Positions 47,141 through 58,662 of a stretch of 64,000 bases of DNA are shown piece after piece; positions within the stretch are counted from its first letter, which is position 1; each line of letters begins with the position of its first letter. The notes beneath the pieces are model-generated. The model was not told where the DNA came from, made no database searches, and saw only the letters and a list, made by a program, of their open reading frames with translations. Source of the DNA: Cinnamomum chago (taxonomy: Eukaryota > Streptophyta > Magnoliopsida > Laurales > Lauraceae); the NCBI GenBank assembly GCA_038049695.1, contig CP142453.1:132420001-132484000 (forward strand). The letters are read 5' to 3'. Made by a program: the position numbers and the translations under genes.

Positions 47141-49013
47141 ATATATATAGGTAATATTCAAGTGAGGGATTCCCTCACCATAGGGTGATGGACACTCCCA
47201 TTTTTGGGAAATTTCAAGTACAAAAGCACTTTTGTACTTTTTGGAAAGATTCTCTTTTGAATATCCCCCTATATATATATAAAACTTAGTGATGGCCTCA
47301 TTCATGTAAAGGACTACAGGGATCGGACCGCTAAAAAGTGTTCTCTAACATTTGTTTGACTTCAATGGGCTGAATCCAGGCTCCACCTGAATTCAAGTCT
47401 AAAGATCCAACTCTGAAATAGATTCTCCACTTAAAGTCCCATTGTTTTTTCGTTCACTGGGCTTTTACAGTCAAACTCTAGCTAGGAAGTGGAACATTTT
47501 ATTAAGTGTGATTTTTCATGTCTTTTGGATAAGGATTGCAACTAAAGTCACGCCAATACATTGTGCAAGCGCAATCATCTATTGTAAGTCTAGAACAATA
47601 AAATATATATATGGAGAGAGAGACTGAGACGTATAAAGGCCCTTTATATTGTCCCTTCTGTTACAAAAATAAAATAAGAAAAGAAAAAAGTATGTTCTTG
47701 AAATTCATCTCTTCACATTGATGTGGCACACTTCAATTGGTAGAGGAAGGAGCTGCATAGTAGGAACATGCAGCGCCGCTGCTTCCAATCCCAACCGTCT
47801 ACGTAAGAGATTAAGAGGCAAAAAAGAGAAGAGTTGCCAAATGCCACCCGTCTCTTTGCCTCCCCAATGCACGGAAGCCTCTGGGATCCAACGGTTGCCA
47901 GGGGACCGGGCCACAATTTGGTCCCCACAATATGTCCAAGTGGACTTTTTCAAAACAAGGGCTGCTACGGATCCCGACTGCTGACCGGGCTGGAATTCGG
48001 TCCCCCAGTCGGGGTCCGTAGACTTAATGTTCCAGGAAATGGATCTCCTATTTAGATCAATGAAGAGTTGACATATTAGTGAAGAAATTTTTTATTTTAT
48101 TTTAGGAAGAATTACCGTACCAACTGTCCAAAGATGTATATTTACTGTAGTGTTGTACGATCCAATATCCCAACTTGTAATATTGCAGGAATGTATGATA
48201 TCCCACAATTACTTAAATAGTCTGTGTATTTTTTTTTTCTTTACTGTGGGACCACCATATTGTCATCCAAACCGTTGAATAGTTGTATAAGTGTAAGAAC
48301 TAATACCGCATTAAATTTAAACATTTATCTATGGCGGTTATCAAGAAACTTGAAAAAAAAAACATGGCTTATAATTTGTAAAACAACATGACTTTCTTAC
48401 AAATTTCTCGACAACCGTGATAGATGGTTCAAATTTGGTACGATATTAATTCTTACACTAATGGTTTAGATGGTGGTTTGGTGGTCCCATGGTCATGGAA
48501 AAAAAGAAAAAAAAAAAGAACTGTTTAAGTCTTCCCCACTTCTAATTGTAGAATATTATACGGATAGAACAGTTCTGCATTAAACATATACTTTTGAACT
48601 GTTTTGGAGCTATTGTCAATTTTATGACCGACGGTGTTATAATCATCCCTTTATTTCAGAGAGGAGAATTTTCCTGTTTGGACCAGCGGTGCGGGCGACC
48701 CAGGTTGAAAGTGACGGAGCCTGCAATGCTTGTGCCTTGCTGTCTTGAATATATCGATTAGGACGCACGAATCCCGAGCCTGGAATACCCTTCCCTGTGC
48801 ACAGATATTGGAAGATAAATCGTCTTCCTCTTCAACTTGGGTTTGCTGAGAAACTAAGAAGGCCTGGGGTTTGGACAAAAACCTTAGATCTAGACCAATC
48901 TAAACAGTAATTTTGCGAACCATACCATCCGGGGTTCTAGGGGGTTGTATGTGCATTCCGGTGTCTTCCATGGGAAGGAATTATTCCAACCTACGCTCTC
49001 AAAGAGTCACACT
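47141..49013. other. Intergenic, no gene seen
   Basis: Contains a GGGGACCGGGCCA block at 47894-47951 related to the 6.6-kb foldback and a second inverted repeat at 47965-48021. At 48290-48440 there is a loose inverted pair (AAGAACTAATACCGCATTAA against GGTACGATATTAATTCTTAC). No exon recognised. Confidence 0.45.
47965..48021. repeat. Inverted repeat, CTACGGATCCCGACTG arms
   Basis: CTACGGATCCCGACTG (47965-47980) pairs with CAGTCGGGGTCCGTAG (48006-48021) with one mismatch, leaving a loop that itself contains GACCG...CGGTC. Confidence 0.78.
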
Positions 49014-49016
49014 TAA

Positions 49017-49323
49017 GGGCGTGTTTGGCACTTAACTAGTTAAAGTGAAGTAAAGTGATTCCAGACAAGAAATGACAAGGGGTCATATCAAAAGTACACA
49101 ATTTCAAAATTCCCTCCGAATTTTTAAAAATAAAGTAAAAAAAGCAACCTCCTTTCTTCACTAAAAGACAAAAAAAACTCCACTTTTATATACAAAAAGT
49201 AAAAAAGATTCCATACCAAACAACTAAAAACAAAACATCATTATAACACCTTATATTTTATTCTCTCCTGATTTGATGCTTCACCTCACCATACTTCAAT
49301 TCACCCTACATCCAAACAGGCCG
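49017..49323. mobile_element. Tourist-like MITE, copy 2
   Basis: A 307-bp element starting GGGCGTGTTTGGCACTTAAC and ending CATCCAAACAGGCCG, flanked by TAA (49014-49016 and 49324-49326). The imperfect inverted ends and TAA duplication fit PIF/Harbinger-derived Tourist MITEs. It aligns with 11283-11600 over its whole length. Confidence 0.82.
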
Positions 49324-49753
49324 TAAGAGATTTCTTTGCCTAAAAACCCACGTGGGACCAAATCAACTCACCAGGTCTTACACGATTTCCTACAATAAGT
49401 CATGTGTTCAAACATGGATACAAGTCAACAAAAGAGAAGGCTTAGACCACACATGGTTGGACTTTGACACTTACAAAACCTGTACCGACAACCATAATCG
49501 CCCATTCTGCGCATTCCATATGTCACATCCTAACAGTTTTTAAGATTGCAGAAAACCAGAGGAGGGTATGGAGGGATGAAAGAAAATCGACCTAAAGGTA
49601 TTACTGCCAATCTCTTGACAGAGAGAATATTTGGATCTTCTCCTTTGCTATGTTTCGTTTTGTTTACTAATCTGTAATAGATGGCTTTGCAGATCTTGAT
49701 TTTGGTTTCAGGGTAACAAGTCAAGCGACCCCCAGATGGCTATCCGTTCATTG

Positions 49754-51448
49754 ATGGCTCGTCTATGCAACTTCTCCTGCGGTTAGTGGTAAATGATCAA
49801 TAGCCCATGGGTCCAACCTAGGCCTGATCCAACTGATTTGTTTGGTCGTTCAATGTCAATTCAGTCTAATTCTCACAGTCCTATTATCAAATGTCTCAAT
49901 GTCCAATTTCATTAGAATTCTCACAGTCCTATTATTATTTGCTTAGATTGAACTATACTTTCAATATTTTTATTCATTATGAATTGCCTTTATTTAGAAG
50001 GGATTTTGTATTAAGTTATCTTACATCAAGATTCAAAAGAGGTTGTATTAGTAACGTTGTGGATCATTACTTCAACAATCTCTGACAGGATTATTCATTT
50101 CAATGATATTTCAATAGAGGACTTGATGTTGTGCTTCTTTGTGTTTTTCTGACGAGTTCTAGAAACCATGCAAATCCAATCAAATCAATGCTGAATGAAA
50201 AAATTGAATTGAGGAGAACTAGAGCTTCCTGGTCGACTAACAGTAGGTTGGGGGGTTTTTCTTTTGCAATTTTTTTGCAAGGTTGTCTCTCTCTTTTTTT
50301 TTTTTTTTTTAGTATGAATCAAACTTGAGGGTGTTGCAATGGATTTTTATACGTAAGATAGGAATACTTCATACCACTTTATTGTTTTTGCAACTATATG
50401 AATTGGAAGAATCTTATATTCTACTGACAAGCGCCCTGTTATTGTAGGTAATGGCGGACGTGAGAAAAGAGAGAGGGAGTTATGGTACCTGAAAAATGGA
50501 GCTAGACTCTTGCAGGATCTAATTGCAAATTGTGAAGGTGAAGCCAAACAACTTCAGTTCTTCTTTTTGAAGGAGCTATCAAAGGCAACCAACAACTTCG
50601 ATAAGAGACATATTTTGTCTTCAAGAAAAAACCAAACCACTTACGAGGGAAGCCATGAAGGCCGCACAATTGCCATTCGACGATCAGATATTCACAGTGA
50701 GCACACCATAGACTGTGTTTTCAATGAGATTGTTATGCTATCCCAAATTAATCACAGGAACGTGCTGAGGATCTTAGGCGGTTGTTTTGAGACTGAAACC
50801 CCCATGCCTGTTTTCGAATTCATACGCAACGAAAGTCTCTATCAACAACTCCATGAAAAGTACCATTCGAGTCGAATGTCATGGGAGAAACGTCTGCGAA
50901 TTGCGACTGAAGTAGCAGATGCAATTGCCTATCTGCATACAGGTACTACTAAACCGATTGTGCATCGAGACATAAAATCCTCGAACATTTTGTTGGATGA
51001 ACACTATACTGCCAAGGTAATTGACTTTGAGCTGTCTATAGCGATTCCCTTGGGCGAGACATATGTAAAATCAAGTGTTGTAGGAACTGTTGGGAGCATT
51101 GATCCACACTATTCTAGCACTGGACGATTAACAGAGAAATGTGACGTTTATAGCTTTGGGGTGCTTCTGCTTGAGCTTTTGACTGGGAAGAAGACTGTGG
51201 AACAGAGGGACACCGGTGAACATGGCGGATTTCTGTTGGTGGACTTCGTGATTTCATCGATAAAAGAGAATCAGCTGCACTTAATATTTGAGTCTAGCAT
51301 TTTGAAGGACGGTAACATGGAGCAATTAATGGCTTGTGCAGAACTTGCTATGAAGTGCATCAGATGGATGCCAGATGAAAGGCCAACAATGAAGGAAGTT
51401 GCGCAAGAACTCAGGCAAATAAAGAAATCCTCTGAAGAGGCCCTTTAA
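49754..51448 (+). CDS. ZRK/WAK-like receptor-like cytoplasmic pseudokinase, copy B
   Basis: Exon 1 (49754-49781, MARLCNFSC plus one base) and exon 2 (50448-51448) join in the same phase as copy A to give 342 aa. The two proteins align without gaps through residue 200 and beyond, differing mainly in the N-lobe and the extreme C-terminus. The glycine-rich loop is lost (LSSRKNQTTYEG), Arg87 replaces the ATP-anchoring Lys, and DFG reads DFE (202-204) with Asp kept. HRD (182-184) and the alpha-C Glu (E103) are intact. Little or no phosphotransfer is expected. As in copy A, a role as a ZAR1-type immune adaptor is an inference from ZRK resemblance. The reading frame is open, so it may be functional as a scaffold. 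Solo LTRs begin 300 bases past the stop and could alter its 3' end. Confidence 0.85.
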
Positions 51449-51747
51449 GAAGCAAGTTCTATTTACTAAATCATATCAGAAATCGTATAATTCAAGGATA
51501 GAAGTAGGAAATTCATGAAGGCCTTTATTTGTTTGGTGTATCCCAATGAATTGCCCATGTAATCCATTCCTACAAATACATATCCAGGACATGCTTTCTT
51601 ATGTCTGAAACTAATATATCTTTAAACCCTATGTTTCATTCTTCCCTTCATAATATAAGGCTTTTTTTTTTTTTTTTTTTTTTGAGGAATACTTCATTAT
51701 TGCGCAGTTATAACTTTGCTCCCATCCCCAAAAGGCTGCTCATTAAA

Positions 51748-54089
51748 TGTCACGACCCGGACCCGAGACCAGAGTCATTAGGGTTAACCCCCGGGTCGCG
51801 ATCTTAATCATACTTACTCCCGTAAATCCGAATTAACCGAAGTTAAAACGAATCTACAAGGGATCTTGCATACGTACCTGTCAATGTACAGTTGCGGAAT
51901 ATACAGTAATATACATTGACAATCATTTATAAAAAAGAATCAGACTATTTACTTTCAAGTGTAAAGTTTACTTTACATTGTTTCATTTCAACTAGTATCA
52001 ACCACTGCATATTTAAAATACAATGCAGGGGACATCATCTACATACCTACAATACCAAAACAAATATACAAAACACTTTCTAAATGTTTCCAAATTATTT
52101 TCATATACACACTCTCGGATCACGTCCATTCGGCTAGACCTCCTGGAGGTAGCGAATGGGCCTCCTCCGCTAGCGGGACGGTCTCAGAGGGACCGGTACG
52201 GGCAACTGGGCCTGTAACATCATCAGTAATACCATGAACACGACGGTTTAACAAGATATACATATATTTATAGCATTTCATAATTCCTAACAATTCTAAG
52301 CAATCCATAATAAATACCATTAATAAGTACAATAATACTTTAATACTGGCAACTACACTAGTATGGTTTTCAACTCCATACAGTTCTTCCTAAAAAGGAA
52401 GCATTTCATATTCATATTCATTCATTCTGTTCAATATTTATTAATGGCTTTTCAGTGTATGGCTTTTCAGTCAATGACCTTTCGGTCCTAATAAGGTGGG
52501 ATCTCCCAGTGTCTTGATCAGAGATCACTGGTGTCACCACGGGCTCCGAAACACCCCATTCTCATCTACTGCTGTAGGAATAGTCATTTCATTGTTACCT
52601 TTCGTAATTGTTCATTTCTTACTTCAATTCAATTTCATTCAATAATGAGTTCGGAAACCACTAGGTAGTGCCAGACTTGTTAACAATTCACATCTCTAAC
52701 CAACCACTAAGTATAACTTTGGTTATTAATGCAAGGATTACTATAGATGACATTACGTATTTGATTATGCATTAGGATAACCCTAGTTAACACTTATGGA
52801 GGTATATCACTAATATTAGTCATATACGAGAAATATTTATGACTTCATAAGTGATCTTGGTTCTCGTAGAATCCAAAAACCCAATCGCGAGGACCGTTAG
52901 GTCCAAGCGATTGGCCAAATTTTTCTCACTATGAATAATCTGGTCAATCTCTAAGCTTAAACACTTAATTCCGGAAATTCGGCCATTAAATGTACTTTTC
53001 GGATATTTTTCAGTGGGCCAGGTCGACCTGGGCCAGGCCTGACCTGCAGTTGTAAATGAAAAAGGCTGAATAGTATTTTCGTCAGGCCCGGTTGACCTGA
53101 TGCAGTGTGCCCGGTCGACCAGGCCCTGCTGGCCGGTCGACCGGCCACACTGCTGTAACAGAACATAGGTTATGTTACATGCAGTGCAATGAAGGGTTTT
53201 TCAACCCTTTTTCTCCCTGATGTACTGAACCTAATGGACTATTAAGACATGAATTTAACAAAGAAATACAAGCTTAATAATCTACTCAACTTAACCATAC
53301 TTATCATTAATTACATAACCTAATTAAGGGTTCAAAATCCATAATTCAACCCATAATTCACCCCAACAGCTGATGCATCATTTCTTTCCATTAAAAATCC
53401 ATGCAAACTCCTCATAAGCATAAACATATGTACAACTTGCCTTAAATGAAGTTTCTCCTTGGATTAACTTAGCTTGGAGATGAATTTCTTCACTTGGAGC
53501 TTGGATTTCAATAATAATCAAAGAAGATGATGAAGAAGATGATGTAGACAACTCCTCTTCACTTCAAGGCACTTCAATTCACTCTTAAATGAAGAAGAAA
53601 TGGAAAAAGAAGAAGAAACGGATGAAAGAAGGAAAAAGAAGATGAAAGTTGCCTAGGGTTTGAGATGAATGAAGCTCTTATGTTATATAAGAGTGCATTT
53701 TACATTTAAGTCCATTAATTCTCCTTAATTCCAATTCAAGTCAAATCAAGGTCCATTTGGTTCGATATCCGTCGAACGACTTTAAGCCTTTTATGAAAGT
53801 TACCATACTCGTCGAGATACACATGTTGGTATCGAGACTTTCCGTATTCGGTCAAATACGTATAAAGCCGTATTTATACAAAATCCTCAGTTTGGCTTAT
53901 TCGCACTTCATTTCCATTCCATTCCTTTCCTAATCTTGTTTAACATTTCATTAAGCCTAAATTCCTCATTTTAGGCTAATTCCAATTCCTTTGGCGATAA
54001 TTCACCATTAGTTCATTCAAACCGGCTTAATTAATCTTAAGCTTGATTAATTAGAGTTAATCTGGATTAACTCGGGACGGAGCCTAACA
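51748..54089 (-). repeat. Solo LTR, long gypsy-like family A (copy 2, inverted)
   Basis: On the minus strand it starts TGTTAGGCTCCGTCCCGAGT and ends GGTCCGGGTCGTGACA, 2342 bp, with the 5-bp target duplication TTAAA on both sides (51743-51747 and 54090-54094). It is the same family as 3356-5778; for example, both hold CAGTGATCTCTAATCAAGAC or a close variant. No internal region remains. The paralogous site in copy A (near 33717) lacks it. Confidence 0.87.
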
Positions 54090-54286
54090 TTAAATCACAA
54101 TGAGAAATTATTTTTGTTTGACAAGCTATCAGTGGGAAGGATTTGGTTAAAAGTGTCTGTTTGTAGGAGATCTCAGGTCCTACTTTAGGTGAAATTTGAG
54201 GCGGCAAATTTTTTATCCTAAGAAGAGATGAGGTCTGCTTCAGCTTTCACTGGTGACCTGCTAACTTGTTTGATTTGGAGAAGTGT

Positions 54287-56966
54287 TGTTACACCCCAAC
54301 CCAATTTAATCTTCATTAGTGTTAATTAAGGAGGTTTTAGCTTAATTAATTATGCTCAGTTGTCAATCATCGAACTTAGTACTTCTTAGTCTTTTTAGAC
54401 CGAGTTAAATTGAGTTTTGAGTCTTGATTAGTGGAGTAGAGTTGACTCACTTGGATTGAGTCAAGGACTTTTCCGTAATTATAGATTTTCTCGTTTTGCA
54501 TCATTTTCACGTCATCTTGGCGTCATCGCGTGTATTTCGTTGAGTCTGTCGATTTTCGTATTTAGCTTCACTTCATTTGATCACTCATTGAAGAAATGGA
54601 CCCTCAATTGACTTAAATTAGAATTATACACAACTAATGGGCTTTTGTGCAAAATGCCCATCTTTATCACCGACACCAACCCCATGTCACTCATTTCATT
54701 CGGTTGTTGCATGTGGGCTGTGGAGAGAACCTCCTCCTCCATTATTCCTTTCCATTTCTTTTCCTTTCTCCAAGTCTTGTTGTGCAAGGGCAAGTGGAGA
54801 CAAGTGTGGAGCTTTTCTTCTTCATCTTCCTCTCTTCTTTGTTGTCAAGGAACTTCCATTTTCTTCAATTCGGATTTCTTGGTTGAGGTAAGAGTCAACA
54901 CTCTTTCCTTTTGGTTTTTGAGTTGCATGAGAGTCAAAAGACCCTCTTATAAGCATGTATAGATTTTGATTTGTGTTGTGATGGATATTTATGTCTAGGG
55001 TTTGAATAATTTGAGGATTTTTAGGGTTTTGAACACCAAGAGAGTAGAAGAGTTGTGGAAAGCTTAAATTGAGGCAAGTATAAGAATAATATGAATTTAC
55101 ATTTTGTTATTTCCATTGATTCTATGTGTTTACTCCAAATTCTTAGCTTTCAACCATGTAAATGTTGATTTAGATTGTAGTTGGACTTTCTTATGAAATT
55201 AAATGCCATGGATTGATTGTATGTGTTGTAAGGGGAGCAAAGAGGCTCCATTAATGCAGGTTTTATGTTAGAAGAAGTGTGGGAAGAGAAGGAAAGGAAA
55301 CACCATCAGAAATTCCGAAATGGAATTCTGGAGTGGGCGCTCGAGTGCACCTGGGGCCGCTCGAGCGTGTGATCCTTCTGGAGACCTCCGCTCGACCGGA
55401 CTTGAAGCCAATTCTTCTGGTTTTTTTGGGCCCAATTAAACGGAGTATTAACTCCCTTAGCCTATTGTAACCCTCCTTAATCCTTCATTAAGTGGATTAT
55501 GGTGCACACCTTGTTTCCATAGGAAATTAGGATTCCTTATGACCCTTATGACCTTAACAGGGAAACCTTAAACCCTCATTTGGTCTAATGGAGATTGTAG
55601 TCTATCATTATGCCATGAAGGTTGTTTGGAAATTTAACGTAATTCTCTTAATAAGTGATACCGCATACAGTAGTGATACGTTGACTTTCTGAATTTACCT
55701 TGTATTGGATGGTGAAGGACTTAATTCAATATTCAATAGAATAAGTCTAATTGTGTAATTACTCAAATTCCTTGATTCCTTAACTTATTGCATTTCATCT
55801 TGAATTATATTTCTTTTGGTAAATCAATCAGTCTAAATTATTGCATCATCCATATCCCTTGAGGTTTAATGACTCTATTTCCTCCGTTATTCTTTAAATA
55901 TTGTATATCAATTCAGTATTTATTTGAAATGTGGATCTAGTGAGTGTACATTGATATATGAATTGAATTGCTTTGAATTATAGATAGTTTGAAATACAAA
56001 CTCACTTGAATCCACATATTATTTCGATTAGTTTGATTCGATTGAGTCGGCACTCCTAGCTTCGACCTTGTGACGCCCGACGGGGTCAGCACTTGGTTTA
56101 TTTATTGAGACTACTGCAGTAAGTCACCTGGAGCACCGGAACTCCAGAACCGGCGGTCTCCAGAACCGGGTAGCTAGTTAGCCTTTGGCCGGGCAGCTGG
56201 TGACATCCCAACTAGATTTGCTCTCTTTGAGAGGATGAGCTTAAAGTAGTAGCCAAATTAGTATGTTTTCTCATTAATTGATTCACCAGCATGATTATTT
56301 CGAAGTTTGCACAATTGCGTAGTTGACACTTATCTTTGATCTCTACGAATTTACTTGTCTTAAATTCAAATTGAAACATTATGTAATTTCTTATTTTGCC
56401 TATACTTGCTAAATCGTCGTATTGAGATACTACATTTGGTGTCACAGACGCAGATGCAGCTCCCGGTCCTGAAGAGGTCCAGGAGAGAGAGGAGAGTACC
56501 CAAGAGGTACTGTCAGGATTAGAAGAGTGGCCAGAACCAGGGCCAGCGTAGAAGCTATCTCCTCGGAGTGCGGACTACACTTGTAGATACCATAGTTCGT
56601 GTGACTATCTTTTTCATATGGTCATATGAAATTCTTTTTAATATACTTTCGGTAGTGGTTGTATAGGGTTCTGTCATTGATCCGTCTTTTGTAACTTAAT
56701 GTATATATTTGTTTACTTCTTTGTATCAAACTTAAATGTTTAATTGAACTTGATGGAATTTGATACCTTATATGAATGAATTACGACTTCCGCTGTGTTC
56801 AATTGTTATTGTTTATATTAGTGAGCTAGACTCACACGTGGAACAGTCGATTTTCTCTCCTTCGTATGTTGTAGTTGACTCGAGACAGGTACAACATGCG
56901 GGAGTACGTGTGACACACCTCGGGGATTACCCTAGGCCAGGGTGATTTCGGGACCGGGATGTGACA
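54287..56966 (+). repeat. Solo LTR, long gypsy-like family B
   Basis: 2680 bp starting TGTTACACCCCAACCC and ending GGGACCGGGATGTGACA, flanked by the 5-bp target duplication AGTGT (54282-54286 and 56967-56971). Sequence differs from family A apart from the first bases, so it is a second family with similar architecture. The empty site is readable in copy A near 33891 (GGAGCAGTGTAGAGGC). Confidence 0.87.
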
Positions 56967-57319
56967 AGTGTAGAGTTCTCTGTGAAGGCAGCTGACTAAT
57001 AATTTGCTGCCACTTCCTATTTTGTTAGCATATGGGCCAATGTGGGTCACAATGGTGGCACAAAAGAACCATTCTGTGTTATTTTTTTCGAGGGGGTGGG
57101 AGGAGTGGTAGAAAAAAACGGTTATGTTGACTAAATCACAGGGTTAGCATCCTTTGGTTATTTTATAATTTTAAATGGGGTTATCGTGGATGTAGGTGCG
57201 ATCTAGGGACTCGAAGTCACCTCTTCAAAAGAGGCAAAGGCAAGATGCCATTTGGGTTCGCAAATGACTAAACTAGTAAACTCTAAGGGAATCAACCATG
57301 ATGCCCCCTATATTCTTTA

Positions 57320-58097
57320 TGACAGAAAAATGAGGAAACAAGTATTCGTGCTCTTTTTCAATGTGAGCATGCTAGAGCGGCCTGGTTTGGCTCCTCTATG
57401 GGAGCTCCTACCTAACTCATTCAATTAAGAAGGAATGTCCGATGGGATGGTGGTTAAGGATCAATAAGATGAGTGATTTGTTTCATCGTTGTTTCTGTCA
57501 CAAAATCAAGGCATTTGTTTTGGCCCGTTGGTGGGCTTTTTCTTAGATTTAGGAATGATGCCACTTTTAGAGGGAAGGATTGCCACCCCATGAAAATACT
57601 TTCCTTGGCCAGGAAAGTTTTGGATTCTTATAAATTCATTCCCAATGATAATGAAAAATGCTTCTTCAAGATCGCCACTATCTTACCTAAAGAGATAAAT
57701 GATTCGGTCGTTGTAATCTTCTGTGATAGGGCTTTCAGAGCATTTGATGGTAAGGTAGGCTATGGGTTTGTAATTCTACAGGTTTTGTGGGCGGCGCAAA
57801 GGTCTCTTCCGCTAAAGAAGCCGAGGCAAGGGCTATTCTCTCAGCCACATGTATCACCCGCAGACAACAAGGGTTCTCGTTAGTTCATTTTGATTCTAAC
57901 TCGCAAGATGTGATTTAAGCACTTAAGGGTGATCAAGACTCAAGACTGGTCTATTGCACCTATCGTTTCTGATATTTTGGATTGTTCTAAATATTTTGGA
58001 TTAGCTGAGTTTTATCACTTGTTTAGGACTTTTAATAGGATTGCACATAACTGTGCTAGTAGGTCTTACAATCCTTGAGTTGGCCCGCCCTATTTAC
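57320..58097 (+). mobile_element. LINE relic, zinc-binding and RNase H region (left part)
   Basis: Shifting frames carry an RVT zinc-binding tail (IRALFQCEHARAAWFGSS, near 57.34 kb), FRNDATFRGKDCHPMKIL (near 57.55 kb) and an RNase H segment (SSAKEAEARAILSA near 57.81 kb, SKYFGLAEFYHLFRTFNRIA near 58.0 kb). This is the C-terminal part of a plant LINE ORF2, 5'-truncated and frame-broken. A Copia element is inserted at its 3' end; the tail continues after 63712. Confidence 0.72.
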
Positions 58098-58662
58098 TGT
58101 TGAGGAATTTTCAAAAACAATGGAAATAATTTTGGGTTCAGTTTTAGGATTTTCAAAACCTTCCTTGTTTTCTTTGGGAAGCTAGAAATTGGTGGGAGAT
58201 CATACCCGATCATGATAAGGCATGTATAGTCATGGTGACTCTTCAGTGTGGAGCAGATCTGTGCCATAGATCGACGATCCAATGGTCAAACCTGATTGAA
58301 TGCGACCAAGGGTCATGACCCTTCAGATCAGGTACTTCCAGGTCTATATATTCCAAAGCAAGTTTCTGCTTTCTTGTCCCAGTTAATCATTTCCTGCAGA
58401 TTTGATTAACAGTTATCTTGGTTCTCTTGATGATATCAAGAGTATTCTGATCTACAGTCGTTTGTACAGATGCCGGTAAAGTGATCTTTAGAACAGGCTT
58501 CATTGTATCCGGGAGGCAAATTTGTTGTTAACCCGGAGCACACCATCTGGTGGGGGCAAATATTGTCTTTAGGAAAGCGACGTTGTAACGCGACTTGAAG
58601 CAATATTTCTGTACGGTTATTTAAGAAGATCATCAAATCCGAAGACCACCGTTTCTCCAACA
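58098..58662 (+). repeat. 5' LTR of the right Copia element
   Basis: 565 bp, starts TGTTGAGGAATTTTC and ends GTTTCTCCAACA. It matches the 3' LTR without indels. Confidence 0.95.

Larger units (their letters stand above)
49410..57090 (+). repeat. Segmental duplication, copy B (kinase 2 and flanks)
   Basis: Same-orientation partner of 30830-34080. It is longer because two solo LTRs (51748-54089 and 54287-56966) interrupt the downstream part. Removing each with one target duplication restores colinearity with copy A. Outer borders are approximate. Confidence 0.8.

Noticed and set aside
48290-48440. Inverted pair AAGAACTAATACCGCATTAA and its rough inverse as a MITE
   Set aside because: The arms match only loosely and no target duplication or defined ends were found.
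54637-54962. Overlapping short ORFs of 79-105 codons
   Set aside because: They lie within solo LTR family B and have no similarity to any protein.
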